64,000 bases of DNA from Pyrenula massariospora (lineage: Eukaryota > Ascomycota > Eurotiomycetes > Pyrenulales > Pyrenulaceae): the NCBI GenBank assembly GCA_021030905.1, contig JAGFMI010000027.1, forward strand, positions 248,001-312,000, read 5' to 3'. Of this stretch, positions 39,957 through 52,921 are shown piece by piece. Position numbers and translations under genes: made by a program. The notes under the pieces were generated by a model. That model was given only the letters and a program-made list of their open reading frames with translations, searched no databases and was not told the origin of the DNA. The stretch's first letter is position 1, and every line of letters begins with the position of its first letter.

Positions 39957-40744
39957 GGTGCAGCGAAGATGTAAAAGTTTTTGGAATCTTTTAAGGAGAG
40001 CCCGGTGAGGTAGTGAAGGTCCTTAGAGTTGTAGTAGTTTCTCTGGAAGAAGTGGTTAAGTGAACGCTTTTGGAGTCGGAGATCTTGAGCGTCGTGTGTA
40101 AAGAAGATGGTCTGGTGAGCTGCCCTATATGCGTCAAAATTTGCAGACGGAGAAGAAAATAACGTAGGGGTGAGGGCTTTATGAAGAATATACACTCTGT
40201 CAATTCAAGAATTGGAAATGATCCCACGCCGAACACCTCTATAGAGCTCTACATAATGAGATAAAAACCATTCATGTAGAGCTCAATAATAACGGGCAGA
40301 GCATGTGTAATACGTAAAGGGCGGTCATGGTCAGTTTTTGGGAGAGTTGTGACCGAGAGGTGATAGAAGGCTGCGAGAGAATAAGGCATATCAAGTGGAG
40401 AGACTGAGCCGGGTCCATCAAAGACCAAGAAAGGCAAATCTCACCTGTAACTCACGTTGCTATATCTCTTTCTTTTTGTCACTGAGCAGCATGGAAAAGA
40501 TAATGACAGAGAGACAGAGCGCTAAGACCTTGGGTTTAGAGGATGTCGTGGCGCAATTGTCGGCAGCTTGGAGCAGGAGGATAGAACACAAGGTCCAGAA
40601 ACCGGGAATAGTAATGTTGGTCGGATCTGAAGCACATGTAAGCTATATGCACAATTAAGGTCTAGCTGAACCTTCGTTGGAGGGAGAGCGACGAGTAGCC
40701 ACTCGACCAAGGCAAACAGAATATTATAATTGACCCAGCCAGAC
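39957..40744. other. Intergenic region upstream of the SF1 helicase
   Basis: About 790 bases. A minus-strand open segment (40195-39957) runs in from upstream but is in another frame and has no recognised motif. It is probably leader sequence. Confidence 0.45.
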
Positions 40745-42268
40745 CTAAGAACTTTTGTGCTCGCATCCAATCCGACCCAGCAACTCCTTTCTATCGCTAT
40801 GCGTCCGCAAACTCATCCCAGTAGTTGCCGCATTGCCGTCGCCCCTTCTTGACCGCTTTGCAGAGCTCGACCGCTTTTTGGATGATGTCTTCCAGTGCAT
40901 CTCTTCCGCGACCGCTTCTTCCTCGATTGGTTCCTCGACCTCAATATACTGTGTCTTCTCCGCGGGCTCGGGAATGGAATCGATTTCCGCCTCGAATTCC
41001 GAGTCTTCTTCCTCCTCGTCGCTGCGGACATCGTCCGCCTTTCCACCTTTTATCACTTTCCAGGCTATTCTCAAAATCATGCCGAACCAAACCAGTAGAA
41101 CGACCTGCAAAGCGAGCAGCATACTAAGAAATGCCTTCCTTATATTGTCATTCATACAGACAAGACCTTCCGGGTCGTAAAATGGTTGTATCAGATGGTC
41201 CCAGTCGTTGGGAACTGGGAGAGGCCCCTCCAAGTTTGTAGTCGAGCCGCTGAAACAACCGTAGTTCATCACGTAGGGAACTTGGGCGTAGATCGACCAG
41301 CAAATGGACAGGAAAAGTGCGTGCCTAGTAACAAACCAGGTGATTATGAAGACGCCAAAAGTGGCATCGCAAAGGGTTTGAAAATGGAGGTATTTGAGGA
41401 TCTTTGCAAGAGGAAGGAAGATGTCCACGACATCCATCAGACACATGATCAGATTCCCAACTTTGCTCTGATGGTACCCATAGCTGGTGAAGATCAAGGC
41501 GCAGGTGATGACGTGGTGGGTAAACATTTGAGCGTAGTCTTTGCGGTGTTCCTCAATGTTGACCACAACAATTTGTTGAAGCCAGAAAGCGAACTGAACG
41601 AGGTAGTACCATTTTGTGAGCCCATCCATCTCACGCGTCGGAAAATCAGCCCACAGTTTTTTCAAGCTTAGCCAGTAGGTGGAATTGTAATAGATATACT
41701 GCCTGTTATTAGCATATTGGAAAGTGTTGTTCGAAAAAGGCGGCTCACCATCCCAATAAACCAGAATACCCCGGGGTAAAGTAAAATCCAGGCTTGCTCA
41801 GCGAACCGTACTTTTACCTTTCTCTTGCGAATGCCAGCCCAAGATGCAGCAGGCGTGAGTATATAATCCATCACAGCGCAACGCATGCCAGTGAAAACAA
41901 TAATCCAGTAAAACACGAAAAAGATGTCGTCCCAACCCAGTGCAAAGCTGCCAGTTTCTGGGCTATAATATGATATCTGAAAGAATTTGCGGGTGTGGTG
42001 ACGGGCATTAGGATAGGAGAAATGGGCCAGGAAGAGGACTGATAAAAGCAACACGGAAATACCTGAGATTGTCAGACGGATCGCCATGAAATTGAGGATG
42101 CTTACCGATCTGATGCTCAACGATCCAACTGCACAAGAGCTGAATCGAGCTTTTCTCCCTGCCTCTAAATCTCCATCTGGGCAGCGCTGTCTTCTGCGAA
42201 GGTGATGCATTGTGGGATTTATGCTCAGGTACCAATTGATCTAGCTGAGAAAGCTTTTCTTGGTCCAT
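40745..42268 (-). CDS. lag1: Ceramide synthase (LAG1/TLC domain)
   Basis: Three exons: 42268-42106, 42062-41749 and 41698-40745, with 43- and 50-nt introns; 476 aa. The start is MDQEKLSQLDQL; the frame is open upstream but without an in-frame ATG. Multiple TM segments (ISVLLLSVLFLAHFS and onward) precede the Lag1 motif (YLVQFAFWLQQIVVVNIEEH), the essential double His in YAQMFTHHVITCALIF (about 216-220), then VGNLIMCLMDVVDIFLPLAK. The C-terminus is cytosolic, highly acidic (SDEEEEDSEFEAEID) and then Lys/Ser/Arg-rich, as in fungal Lag1/Lac1. The enzyme N-acylates sphingoid bases with fatty acyl-CoA at the ER membrane. Fungi usually hold two or three paralogues (barA/lagA types); I cannot say which this is. 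Confidence 0.93.
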
Positions 42269-42879
42269 CTTGGGTTTAGTCTTTGCTCTTTCTCGTGACT
42301 TGAGGCGTTCAGGCAGGATTGAGGCGCGATCTGGGCGCGATAGACCACAACGAAGGACTCCAGGTCCTACGGGGAAGAAACGAGAGTACCTCAACACATT
42401 TGGTGCCGATAGGGGAGATCGCGATGATCCGAGGTCTGCCAAAGCCTGAAAGCGAATGGTTCAAACTCTGGTCGCGGGTGATGTGCTCGCACTCGGCGGG
42501 TGTACTCAATTGGCTTGGTGAACAAACGAGAGAGTCAGGAGCAAGCTCCCTGTTTGGAGGCCACAAGTCCCTGAAACAATCGATAAGGGCGGGCGGTGTG
42601 ACTTTTTGCTGCTACCAGTAACTGGAGTCGCATCGGTGGAGATGCCAAGAGCAGCCAAGCCGAGGCGTCACATGCCGGCAGTCGTCAGAGATCGGGCGGC
42701 CTCCAGGGTTCCGGATGCTACACGTTGGTTGTACCGTTCGTTTTACTGGCTAGCTCCCCAGATCACAGCGGTCGTCTTGCATAACCTAAACCTATTGACC
42801 CACGGTGAAAAAACAATTACGATAAAGGGACACGAAGAGAATGCGATTATTATTTAAAAGCATGTTGCCTCTAACGGGC
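42269..42879. other. Intergenic region, ceramide synthase promoter
   Basis: About 610 bases. Open frames on both strands have no motif or ATG context worth reporting. Confidence 0.45.
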
Positions 42880-45480
42880 TCAGGTTCTATAATCTTCCAT
42901 AATGTGGTGATATCCCCCTAACCCAAGCGCCGGGCTCACCTCATTCCTCACCGGCCTTGCTACCACCTGAACATTGTCTTTACCATCATTATGTTCCCGC
43001 ATTAGTGGTTCACTCTGCGTTGACACCACGGGCTGCCGAACATATTTTGCAAAAAGCGCCGCGTCCCTTGCTTCAGGCGCGTAGACGCCAACCTTGACTC
43101 TCTTCGTTCCAACCGACTTCCTCCAGATATTTGTCGGAGCCAGCGGATGGCACTCGTCGGGATAGATGAAGTTGCCCAGCAGACGGCCCGCCGAGAGCTG
43201 GAATATGTATTGGCGGAGGCGTCTAACTTGGCCGAAGATGAGCATTAGTAGCGCGCAGACGAAGAGCAGTCCAGCAACCAGGCAGGTCACGAGAGCGGGA
43301 ATCGCAAAATACCAATGATAGCGGATTCGATTGTTATAGATGGTCACCGGCACGTTCGCACTAGGACCGTCTTCGAATACAGCGGCTGTGGTTTCCCTCT
43401 TTGTGAGCTTGGAGGTATCTCTCTTCGCAGAATGCAGTGCATCACTAGGATCGGTTCCAGAGTTGGCGCTAGAACCCACAGATGCGGGCTTCCGTGTCAA
43501 CCAGCTCCTCGTACCTACCACCGCATTGGCAGACACGTCTGTCCAGATCAGGTTTATGATTTTTGCCGCGGTCGAAGGAGCCCTAGATAATTCTTGCCAA
43601 AGGGCAAACATGGCAAAGTCAGAGGAGCCGCTATAGTCTTGACGGCCCCCAGTACCTCCGGTACCCTTCACTGCATATGCTGATCCAAGCGCGCCTCTGT
43701 AAAAATCGACACCAGCGAGGTTCTGGTACGATATGTCCGTCATTTCGCTGCTGACATATCCTGGCAAATAGAGATGCTCTCGCTTGACATATGCCAAATT
43801 GTCGCGACGGTCCACGTCATCTGGTACCAAGCCCCATAATGGTGCCATGCCTGCAAGAGGCGCTTCAGTATTCTCTACTGCCCATAATGGTTTGTCGGAA
43901 TCCTTATCATATTGCTTCGGCGAGACGCCTGTTACCGTGAGCCCTTTAAGCCCATCGGTGCCATTGTAGCGAAAATCGACTTTCTTGATAAGAGCCTTTG
44001 TTGCACTTGCGCAACTGTAAAGGGGAATCGTCCAGTTGCTACCCCGGTCAAAGATTAGAGGAGAATCACCGTCCAGAAGCTCTGCTGCTCCTTGCAGCAA
44101 TCCGCAGCTGACAGCGATGTTGGAGACATTTGCAAAGTCTTGGCCTCCGGCTCCTTGGCAGATGGTTGAGATCTCGGAGAAGTTGCTGGTAGTTACATTG
44201 AAGGGGTTTGGGAAGACTGTATCATCTTTTCCGGTAAACGACGGCATCAATGAACCATTCGTAGAACTCGAGGGTAAGTTGAGATAGTTTCCGTAGCTGT
44301 CAGTTATCTGTAACGAATTGTATGAGATGGAACTAAAGCCCTGCGCGATGGGAAACCGCTTCCCCACAAACGAGTCAAGGTACTCAAAAGCGTTCGGGTT
44401 CGGTCTTGTAACATTCATGTACATCATTGTCCAAGCATTATTCAGCCACGCCGCCTTGTAAGCTCTCCCTAGGAGATCCGGATCTTGCTGTGGATCTGTA
44501 CGATTGTAGTATGGATAGGTATGGTTAAGATTCGCAAACCCTCCTTGATCGACAAGTACAAGGGTCTTTGATAGATCTATATCGCTTGCTGTCTCAGGTA
44601 TGTAAAAGCTCAGGCTGACATTTGTGTTCACACACTGGGTTTCCGGCTCCACGAAAAGCAAATCTTCTGACCAAGTTGCCCCATGCTCGAGTCCACTTGG
44701 AATGGTATGATTTCTGAATCCTACACCTCCCTTTTGAGTGTCCATAATGAGGCCTTCGATGGGTTCGATTGCCTCATCGAGCACAAGAGAAGTCAGCTGA
44801 CGAAAAGTTCCTAATACATAGCGGGTGCCATTGTTGTACCGCTCGTCGATTGTTGTTGTATAAGAGCGCCATTGGATGTCAAACACGCTCGAAACCGACG
44901 AAGGCTGATCTTGAAGACCGCTTTCAAAGAAAGATGTGATATTTTCCGGGATATTTGTGTCATATCCAAGCGGAAGATCTGCGCTAGCTGATGTCTCGTT
45001 TGCAGAATAAGTAATTGGGACATAGGATTCCGGACACGCTTCAGGTAGGAGCGCTCCACAGACCCGGCTGAAGCCTAAGGAGGGCCGCTTTGGAGTTCCA
45101 CGTCCCACGGGAGAGGAATCCTTCTCATAATGAAACGGGACGACCGATGGCTCATCAGATGGCGCAATCGTCTGAAAGAGACCAAGTGGCGTCACGACTG
45201 CAGCAATAGTGACGAGTAAAAGCGCCAATGGTCGCATCAAAGCCGCAATGCGAACAGATTTGCGAATGCCCTTACCCGTCGACGAGGCGTCTGATCTCAG
45301 GATTGCAGGCCAATGTGAGTTTTGAAGTGCTTGACCCACAACGGACCAGGTAATGGCACTCTGCTCATCACGAGTAATACCAGCAATTATCAATGCGACC
45401 GCATCGGGAATGAAAAATTGAATGATATGAATGGCTGCGGCGATGATGCCAGACACGTATCCCACAGTGAGAGATAACAT
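42880..45480 (-). CDS. Fungal multi-pass membrane glycoprotein, function unknown
   Basis: Intronless, 866 aa from ATG 45480 (MLSLTVGYVSG); three more codons upstream begin with TTG. A hydrophobic segment at about residues 1-35, a second at about 85-105 (ALLLVTIAAVVTPLGLF) and a third near 720-750 (FAIPALVTCLVAGLLFVCAL) bracket a luminal or extracellular region of about 600 residues. That region holds more than a dozen N-X-S/T sequons (for example NET, NHT, NRT, NVT, NWT) and paired Cys. A Lys-Arg site (TKRETTA) before the last TM could be cut by Kex2. The cytosolic tail is about 115 residues. The layout matches a large, poorly characterised fungal-specific family; I cannot name a function. 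A cell-surface or vacuolar role is inference. Confidence 0.75.
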   Translation of the reverse strand: MLSLTVGYVSGIIAAAIHIIQFFIPDAVALIIAGITRDEQSAITWSVVGQALQNSHWPAILRSDASSTGKGIRKSVRIAALMRPLALLLVTIAAVVTPLGLFQTIAPSDEPSVVPFHYEKDSSPVGRGTPKRPSLGFSRVCGALLPEACPESYVPITYSANETSASADLPLGYDTNIPENITSFFESGLQDQPSSVSSVFDIQWRSYTTTIDERYNNGTRYVLGTFRQLTSLVLDEAIEPIEGLIMDTQKGGVGFRNHTIPSGLEHGATWSEDLLFVEPETQCVNTNVSLSFYIPETASDIDLSKTLVLVDQGGFANLNHTYPYYNRTDPQQDPDLLGRAYKAAWLNNAWTMMYMNVTRPNPNAFEYLDSFVGKRFPIAQGFSSISYNSLQITDSYGNYLNLPSSSTNGSLMPSFTGKDDTVFPNPFNVTTSNFSEISTICQGAGGQDFANVSNIAVSCGLLQGAAELLDGDSPLIFDRGSNWTIPLYSCASATKALIKKVDFRYNGTDGLKGLTVTGVSPKQYDKDSDKPLWAVENTEAPLAGMAPLWGLVPDDVDRRDNLAYVKREHLYLPGYVSSEMTDISYQNLAGVDFYRGALGSAYAVKGTGGTGGRQDYSGSSDFAMFALWQELSRAPSTAAKIINLIWTDVSANAVVGTRSWLTRKPASVGSSANSGTDPSDALHSAKRDTSKLTKRETTAAVFEDGPSANVPVTIYNNRIRYHWYFAIPALVTCLVAGLLFVCALLMLIFGQVRRLRQYIFQLSAGRLLGNFIYPDECHPLAPTNIWRKSVGTKRVKVGVYAPEARDAALFAKYVRQPVVSTQSEPLMREHNDGKDNVQVVARPVRNEVSPALGLGGYHHIMEDYRT

Positions 45481-47039
45481 GTTGAACAAGAGATTGGGAC
45501 ACCTCGTCCCAAGACGCAGAGAAGGGCGGCTTCAAACGCTCCTAAGCACGCGAGAAAGACTTACAATTAAATAAAATCACGTAACAGACATAAAAATCCT
45601 CATAGCCAGGCGACCAAGGAACCAGCCCCCAGTTCCCGCTCTCAAGTGGTTATTAGTATCCGCAAATAGCTGAATGCGATAGATGCGACGACGGTCTCCT
45701 AGAGCTCATCACAGCGGAGAAGCTCCAGGCCGACATCGATCCGTCCGGTCCAGCCAATGCTCCTCAAGGCCCAAGGCCATGCGACTGCCAAGATCGCCCG
45801 CTGGACATGGTGCCAGGCTGCACGGAAGATCCCATAGGTGATCAGCCGCTGTCTCATTTCCTTCAGGCTGGATGCTAGCCATTTTGAGGGAACGTCGTCA
45901 AACAAAGAACGATCTGAGTGAAAAGCCAAGAGGAGGCTGCTGCTAAGAAAAGGCAACAATGCTTTAGAGGCGCGCGGGAGGTTGAGGATGGGGGTCGGGC
46001 GTGGCGTCCGTATTCAAGTCATGCCGTGATGCGATTGGTGCGGCACAGAAGTTGGTTAGATCGCACTCGATGGTCAGTGCTTCTGCCCCTGATCTATCTC
46101 TAAACCTTCAGCTGGAAAGCTCTGAGTCGCCTTCGACTGCGCGCAAGAAGAAATGGAGTCTGCCTTGTTGCAGATTACCATGTCCCTCGCTAAGTGAGAC
46201 GTCCTCTGTCCGTCGCTGACTTTGAGCGTTGCACCTTTGATCTCGTGAAGTTATGGATTTTTTGAAGCCAACTTTCCAAGACGCGCCAAAGAGAAAGCAC
46301 AGATGATTTGCGCAAGAAGTCATCATCAGTTTCGTATCGACGATTAAGATGTATCGTCGACCTGGCCAAAACAGCCCCTGAGATATCTGTGCTGTTGTCA
46401 AGGACCGCAATTCGAGTCATGGAATGCTGCCAATGAAACTGTGGTCATAAATCATCCTAAGATGCCAAAACCAGCGAGCTTTCAACAAGAGCCGGAATGC
46501 CTGCTTCTTCAGCACCCGTCCAAGAGATGTCTTGGCAGCTGCAAGGACTCTTCGAAGGAAACGACCCACCGGCCATTCGAAGGCATTCTGGATCTTGAGC
46601 CGATGGTGCGGGTCTTGGACGAGAATTCCAAAAGTTCAGGCGTTGCCTTTCCTTAGTTGCAATGCGGCTGACTAGGTATGTAGCTCTGAACGCATTACTT
46701 CGCTGTGTTCAGGCAGAGGATCGCCAAGATAAATGGGTTACACCAAGAGTACTGCATGGAACATTCGAGAGCTTTGGGCAGCAATCAACTTCTTTTCTTT
46801 GTCCTCAAGTTCTGTTGGAAAATGATGGGCACCCATTCGTCAGATGGCTGCGGAGGCCTTTCACGTGTGGCCGGTAAGTTCACCTTTGCTTCATCCTCAC
46901 CCCCAAAATGATCCAATAGACTAAGATCCAACTTTCATTATAAACATGCCTTTCTTTCGAGAGCCTCTATCCTTGCTCATGACTTGTGCGTGAATTTTGT
47001 TTCCCACTTCTGCTTCAATATCTCTCTATCTTTCCCACT
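45481..47039. other. Divergent intergenic region between the membrane glycoprotein and the DDX60-like helicase
   Basis: About 1.56 kb. Short ORFs on both strands (up to about 100 codons) carry no recognisable domain, and none extends by good splice sites. It probably contains both promoters. Confidence 0.45.
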
Positions 47040-50000
47040 ATGGCCTATTCGCAATCGCTAGACAAGGTTCTTGAAGGGTACTCCCGCATTGAGGCGAAGT
47101 TTGTTGATATTATTGGGTGGGTCTGTCTATCAATAACAGGCTTTTGCCTTCTAACATACCACATAGCGACTATGCTGGACAAGAGCTATTTCTTGTAGAT
47201 GGGGATTCTCTCCTTTTGGAGTGTCTCAAAGACGGTGCACTAGACTTTGACGGTGAGCGTGGGAGACGTTTCTGCGAAGCTGGCTGCCTCTGCTATACTG
47301 ACTACTTTTCCTAGCTGGCTTCCAAATCTTACACGCAGTTTACATCATCGAAAGGTTCCTACAAAATCTCTCTAGACGCGGATGTCGCTTCCAACTCGTA
47401 TTTTTCGATACCCATACGCATGCCTGCATTCCGTCGGAAGGGGCGTCTTCTCAGAAATACCTTCTGACGCGGCTCCTCATCACGCACCACCTGAAGACGA
47501 ACGCTCAGGATCTGACATTGCTGCAATTCCAGTCACCAAAAGACTTCGAATTTTTGGCTTACGTTGAAAAGGCCAAAGTCTATTTTATTGCTTGCTCTGA
47601 TGGTGCCACCTACTCTGGGACTAATGTCAAAGCAACTACACTTGATAAACAGGATACGTCTCACGGTATTTCGCACACTACGGGCTACCATAGGGCCTTT
47701 TTGAGACAGTACATTCTACTCTATGTGACGAATGGACTTGATGTCGCTCTCCTGAATGGCATGGAGTTCCAAGACTCTAAGGTATTCTGCTTTGTGATAC
47801 CAGGTTCGAAGAATCCGTCGGGCTCTCGCAGTCTAGCGTCCTTAACTCTCAGAGAGACTAGCACTACAGACCAGCACTTCTGTGGTGACGAAAATAGCTT
47901 CACTTCGGAACTGGAGATCGACTCATTACTTCCAGTCTTGAACGACATCGAAAAGGAGCTGGGAATCGTAAATAGGTCATGGCGACTCCTAGTGACAGCC
48001 CTTGCTCTCCAACGCATGTCATTGAGCACGTCTGAAGAAGTTTTTGCGAAAGCATGCCTGACCCATACTGTTCTGTTGGAAACACTTCCTCTCACAAGAC
48101 GAAATTACCCTCTACAGCGTTTTGGACTCGCTGAAGAAGCAAAATTCAATGGTCTGTTGCACAGGTTTTGCGAAGCCAGCCATGAGATACTCAACCATCG
48201 AGTCATAGCCAACATCTTGGAAACAGGAACTTTCACGCCAGATTACCTTGACGGGCGGCTACTACGACATGTGTGGAACATGCTCAAGCATGGTCACGAC
48301 ATAGGCCATCCTTTGGGTTTGAAAGAAATTATTAGTGGCATTCCGCCTCTCATTTCGATCCTCAACAATGGCGACATTGGAACAGCTTCTAGCTTGCCCG
48401 AGTACTTGACGAAGTCTTTTTCAAAGCCGGTATTCGCTCATGCTTACACATCTTCGGCAGAAGAACCACTACTTACTTTTCGCCATCCTGCATTTGACAA
48501 GCACTTGTCATCGATTGAACTCAGCATAGAGCAGCAAGACTCAGGTCGATCATCATTTGAAGGACGCAACTTCCTAGAATTGAAGCACTGGCATAATTCC
48601 AAAAAGTTTCTTGAACCTAGGAAAGGTCATTATGACGATCACCATCGCGATTCACGATGGCTCAGGTGGCACCAGCGCTTTTTGAAAGACTTATCTGTCT
48701 ACGCTGCATCTTTGACAAACGCAAATGGGAAGACACTCGAGCCTGAGCGGATATTCGTTGACGCCTCGCAGAGAGGAAAATTCGGCCCAAGCTGTGAGAG
48801 ACCGTTTACGAAACAAGCCAACAAAAGCCTGAAAGCGAAGGGCAAACCAGGGTCTTCGAAAAAAGATGCTATTCTTGTTTCACAGGCTAAGAAGAAAGAG
48901 AAAGAGCAAAAGCTTACCATCGAGGCATGGGAGCGGAAACGAGAAGATTTCGACAAATTTTCCAATCCTGTTGATCGATTCAATGCGGCCGGTGCATATG
49001 AGAGTGATGTTGGCAAACGAAAGAACATCGACATCGTGCGCAACGAAGTATTGTTGTACCGCCTAGCTGCCATCCTGCAGATCTGGAAAAGCCTGTGTCA
49101 GAAATCTGACAAGACTCGGGGATATCATCTGGTAGCGATGGCTCTCGATTTTCTCCACCAGCTTTCAGCCACCTCGAATGACATCCCCAAAGAGACATCA
49201 AGCCTTCTGAAAGATATCAGTAAGCGTCTAGGACTGCCCGTGCCTGATCCGACTACGAGTGGAGACCGACCACTCTCCTTTCCTTTCTCCATCAGCGGTG
49301 GCATCAATTTAAGCATCGAAATGGACCCCATTGAATTCCGCCTATTACACGGTGGGCCATTTATGGATCGGTCAATGGGATCACAGCATGATCATCGCGT
49401 CCCATTTCAACCCGATGCCTGGCAGAAGCGAGTCCTTGACGAGCTCGACAAGCACACATCTTTGCTCCTAGTTGTGCCAACGGGCGGAGGCAAGACTTTC
49501 ATCTCCTTTTATGCGATGGAGAAGATCCTAAGAGCCAATGATGACGATGTAGTCGTTTACGTTGCACCGACTAAAGCCTTGGTCAATCAGATCGCTGCTG
49601 AAATTACTGCCCGTTTCACTAAAAAATACGAGCATGCTGGCAAAGCTCTCTGCGGCATCCACACTCGCGATATACGCGTCCATAACCCAACCCAGTGTCA
49701 GATACTGGTTACTGTTCCACATATATTGCAGATAATGCTACTCTCTCCCTCCAGCAAAGACTGGGTACCTCGGGTAAAAACCATCATTTTCGATGAAGTG
49801 CATTCGATCAGTTCAAGCGAGGATGGCGTCATTTGGGAACAACTTCTCATGATGGCGCCCTGCCAGATCATCGCTCTTTCGGCGACGGTGGGAAATCCCG
49901 AAGCTTTTGGTTCGTGGCTGCAATCGACTCAGAAAGCTAAAGGCCGTGATTTCCACGTTATAACTCATGAACATAGGTTTTCTGACCTCAGAAAGTTTTC

Positions 50001-52665
50001 TCTTCAACCATTGAGCAAAGATCCCTTCAAAGAATTATCACCAATACCTGTACTGAGTCCGCTTGGTCTCGAAAGCATCAGAGCCTTCGAGTTCCTTCAT
50101 CCGATTTCGTCCCTCACAAGCTCAGCAAAAAGCATCCCTGCTGATTTGGCTCTTGAGAGCAGAGACTGCTATCTTCTTTTCGATGCACTAAAGTTTTGTG
50201 AAACGCCAGAATTTCCAGTTCCGCTTGATCTGGCTCCTAAGATAAACTTTAAATCGAATTCTATCTCCAAGGCGGAAGTCATTTCATGGGCTCACAGATT
50301 GAAGAACTTCCTCGCAACCTGGATGGCCAGATCCGATTCTCCATTCCAGAAGGTCGTTGCTAGACTAAGCGAGCCTTCCTCAGCGTCTGTCTCAGACATT
50401 ATGCAGAACAATCACACTGCAAACTCTAGCCAACCGACTAGAGACATTGATAATAGTGATGTTTTAGAGACCACTCTGCCGCTGCTCCAGAATCTGCACG
50501 CCGCTAATGCGCTTCCGGCGATACTATTCAACTTCGCTCGAGGCCGGTGTGAAGAGATTGCGATTGCTGTCTTTGACCGCTTGGTGGCAGCTGAGAGATC
50601 CTGGAAGGATACCAGTCGCTTGTGGACGAACAAGGTTGCAGCGTTCAAGCAGTGGCAAGAAAACAAGGAGATTGCTGCCCAGAAAGCAATCAAGACAAAG
50701 AAGGCGAGTAAAGGTGCCAAAAATCAGCGCGACGATGAGAAGGTGTCGAAAGCAGAGCGCGAGCGCGAAGCATTGGAAAGTATTGACGACTCTTTCAGTG
50801 GATTTGATCCTGACGATCCACTTGATGGATTCTCTTTCGCAAATCCTAAGAAAGCAGATCGAAACGAGTTCGACGCTATAGCAAACCAGCTACGTAGGAA
50901 GGGTGTCAAGGAAAAACTCATATCTGCTTTTCAACGTGGCTTAGCAGCGCATCACTCTGGGCTCAATAAAGCATACAGACAAGCTGTAGAAATCTGGTTT
51001 CGTCGCGGCTACCTGACAGTTGTGATTGCCACAGGTACTTTGGCTCTCGGTATCAACATGCCTTGCAAGACAGTGGTATTCACAGAAGATAGCGTATTTC
51101 TAACCACGCTCAACTACCGTCAAGCTTCTGGTCGCGCCGGTCGCAGAGGTTTCGACCTACTTGGAAATGTCGTCTTTCATGGTATTTCGAAAGAGAAGGC
51201 CCGCCGTCTGATGAGCGCGCGTATTCCCGCTTTGATTGGGCATTTTCCAGTAACCACAAGCTTGGTACTACGCTTACTTATTTTGCTACACAACACTGAC
51301 AACGCTCCATACGCCATGAAGATGGTCGATTCCCTACTTTCCCAGCCTCGGCTCTACTTAGGTGGTGAGAGCTTCCGACATCAGGTCCTCCATCATCTCC
51401 GCTTTTCTATTGAATATCTACGGCGACAGGGCCTTGTGGCAGAAAACGGGGCTCCCATCAATTTCGCTAGCTCCATCGCTCATCTGTACTACGTCGAGCA
51501 AAGCGCGTTCGGCTTTCATGCTCTATTGAGGGGAGGATATTTTGCTGATCTAGCAGAAGGGATGCACGGTAATGAAGAAGAGACTCTACGAACACTGATG
51601 CTCGTCATGGCCCATGTCTTCTTTCGCCATCCAATACGACAAGCTGAGAAGGAGAGCGAAGATTCTGAGCGAATCCAAAAATCACCTTCTGTGGTATTCC
51701 TGCCACCTTTACCCGAAGCCGCGATCAATATTCTAAAGAAACATAATGTTGAGACCCTGAAGACCTACACAACGTATGTCCGAACTTTTGTCGAGCAGCA
51801 TTGCAAAGATGCAGAGGACACGCTGCCCTTTACAGGACTGAAGGTCAGCAAGCAACCCAACATCGACAACATTTCCAAGTTCGACGCGCTTGGCAGCCCC
51901 AACCCTCCCGTCCGTCTTCGTTCCCCTTTTGTCGCTCTCTCGGGACATACAGATTCCTTTTCTTCGATTTCCTCCCTCTGCGACACGGTCCGCTCTGGGA
52001 TCTTCCTCGAAAAAGCAGTTGTCCCCTACATCGAGATCTCCGACGTCAGAAATCCCCTTAACGCTGCCATCTACGATTTTTACCAACACGGTTCGGTCAA
52101 ACCTCTCGTTATTGCGAACAAGGTCCGCGGCGGGGATGTTTGGTTTTTGCTCAATGATTTTAGCATGGTCCTTGCAACGTTGGTCAGTAGTTTGGAAGGG
52201 TTTCTGGCATCGGGCGGGACGAATTATGATGGTGATTTAGAGGTCGTTGAGGATACGGCTGATGAGGCGGAACCTGACAGTGAGAGCGACCTCTATAAAG
52301 ACGGCGACAACACGAATAAGAAGGCAAAGTCCCAGCCCGAACTGGTGGTAGAAAATGAAACGGAAGTGTTGGAAAACTGGTACGATGATGACGACGACGA
52401 TGCTAATGCCAAGCTACCTTTGCAGCAAGACAAGGACTCGGGCAGAGCATGGAGAGGGAATGAGAGTTCAACGAGGACGCCTTCGCCAATGAAGTCTTCT
52501 TATATTGGCGGGACAACATCCACTGGCGACACTTCCGAGACTGATAGCGAAGCCTCACCGGCTGCAAAGGCACGTGCTACGGAAGAGAAGCTGAAGCGAG
52601 TGCTGTACATGTTTCAACGTTTGAAGGCCGAGTTTGATGGCAAGTTCCACAAAATATTCGCTTAA
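47040..52665 (+). CDS. DDX60-like Ski2-type SF2 RNA helicase
   Basis: Three exons: 47040-47116, 47167-47252 and 47315-52665; about 1,837 aa. The first two introns (50 and 62 nt) lie within the N-terminal PIN-like region typical of DDX60: VDIIGDYAGQELFLVDGDS, LDFDAGFQILHAVYIIERFL, CRFQLVFFDTH. Helicase core: FQPDAWQKRVLDELD; motif I VVPTGGGKT (about 776); Ia APTKALVNQ; motif II IIFDEVHS (DEVH box, about 880); motif III SATVGN; motif V VVIATGTLALGINMP; motif VI NYRQASGRAGRRGFD (about 1,323). A Lys/Glu-rich insert precedes motif IV/V (KAEREREALE). The C-terminal tail is acidic. Animal DDX60 is an interferon-induced cytosolic antiviral helicase; fungal members are common but mostly uncharacterised. 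An RNA-surveillance role here is inference. Confidence 0.92.
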
Positions 52666-52921
52666 TGGTCTCGAAGGATCTCGTTGAGTGTGTCTGATTT
52701 GGAGAGATAGAGTGATACAGTGTGGAAAGCTCTCGGCAAAAGCAAGTTGTTTAGATCATGAGATGATAGAGCGGCTAGCACAAGCTGATAGATAATGAAA
52801 AGTCGAAGTATGATTTGACGCTGTACTGACTGATAATGATGCGCTTTCTAATTATTCAGGTCTAATCAACTAGTCGCAGCAATTGCTTCATACGATCCCC
52901 AAGCTGCCCACTGAAAACTCA

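Noticed and set aside
42269-42442. N-terminal extension of the ceramide synthase
   Set aside because: The open frame begins at TTG with no in-frame ATG before 42268.
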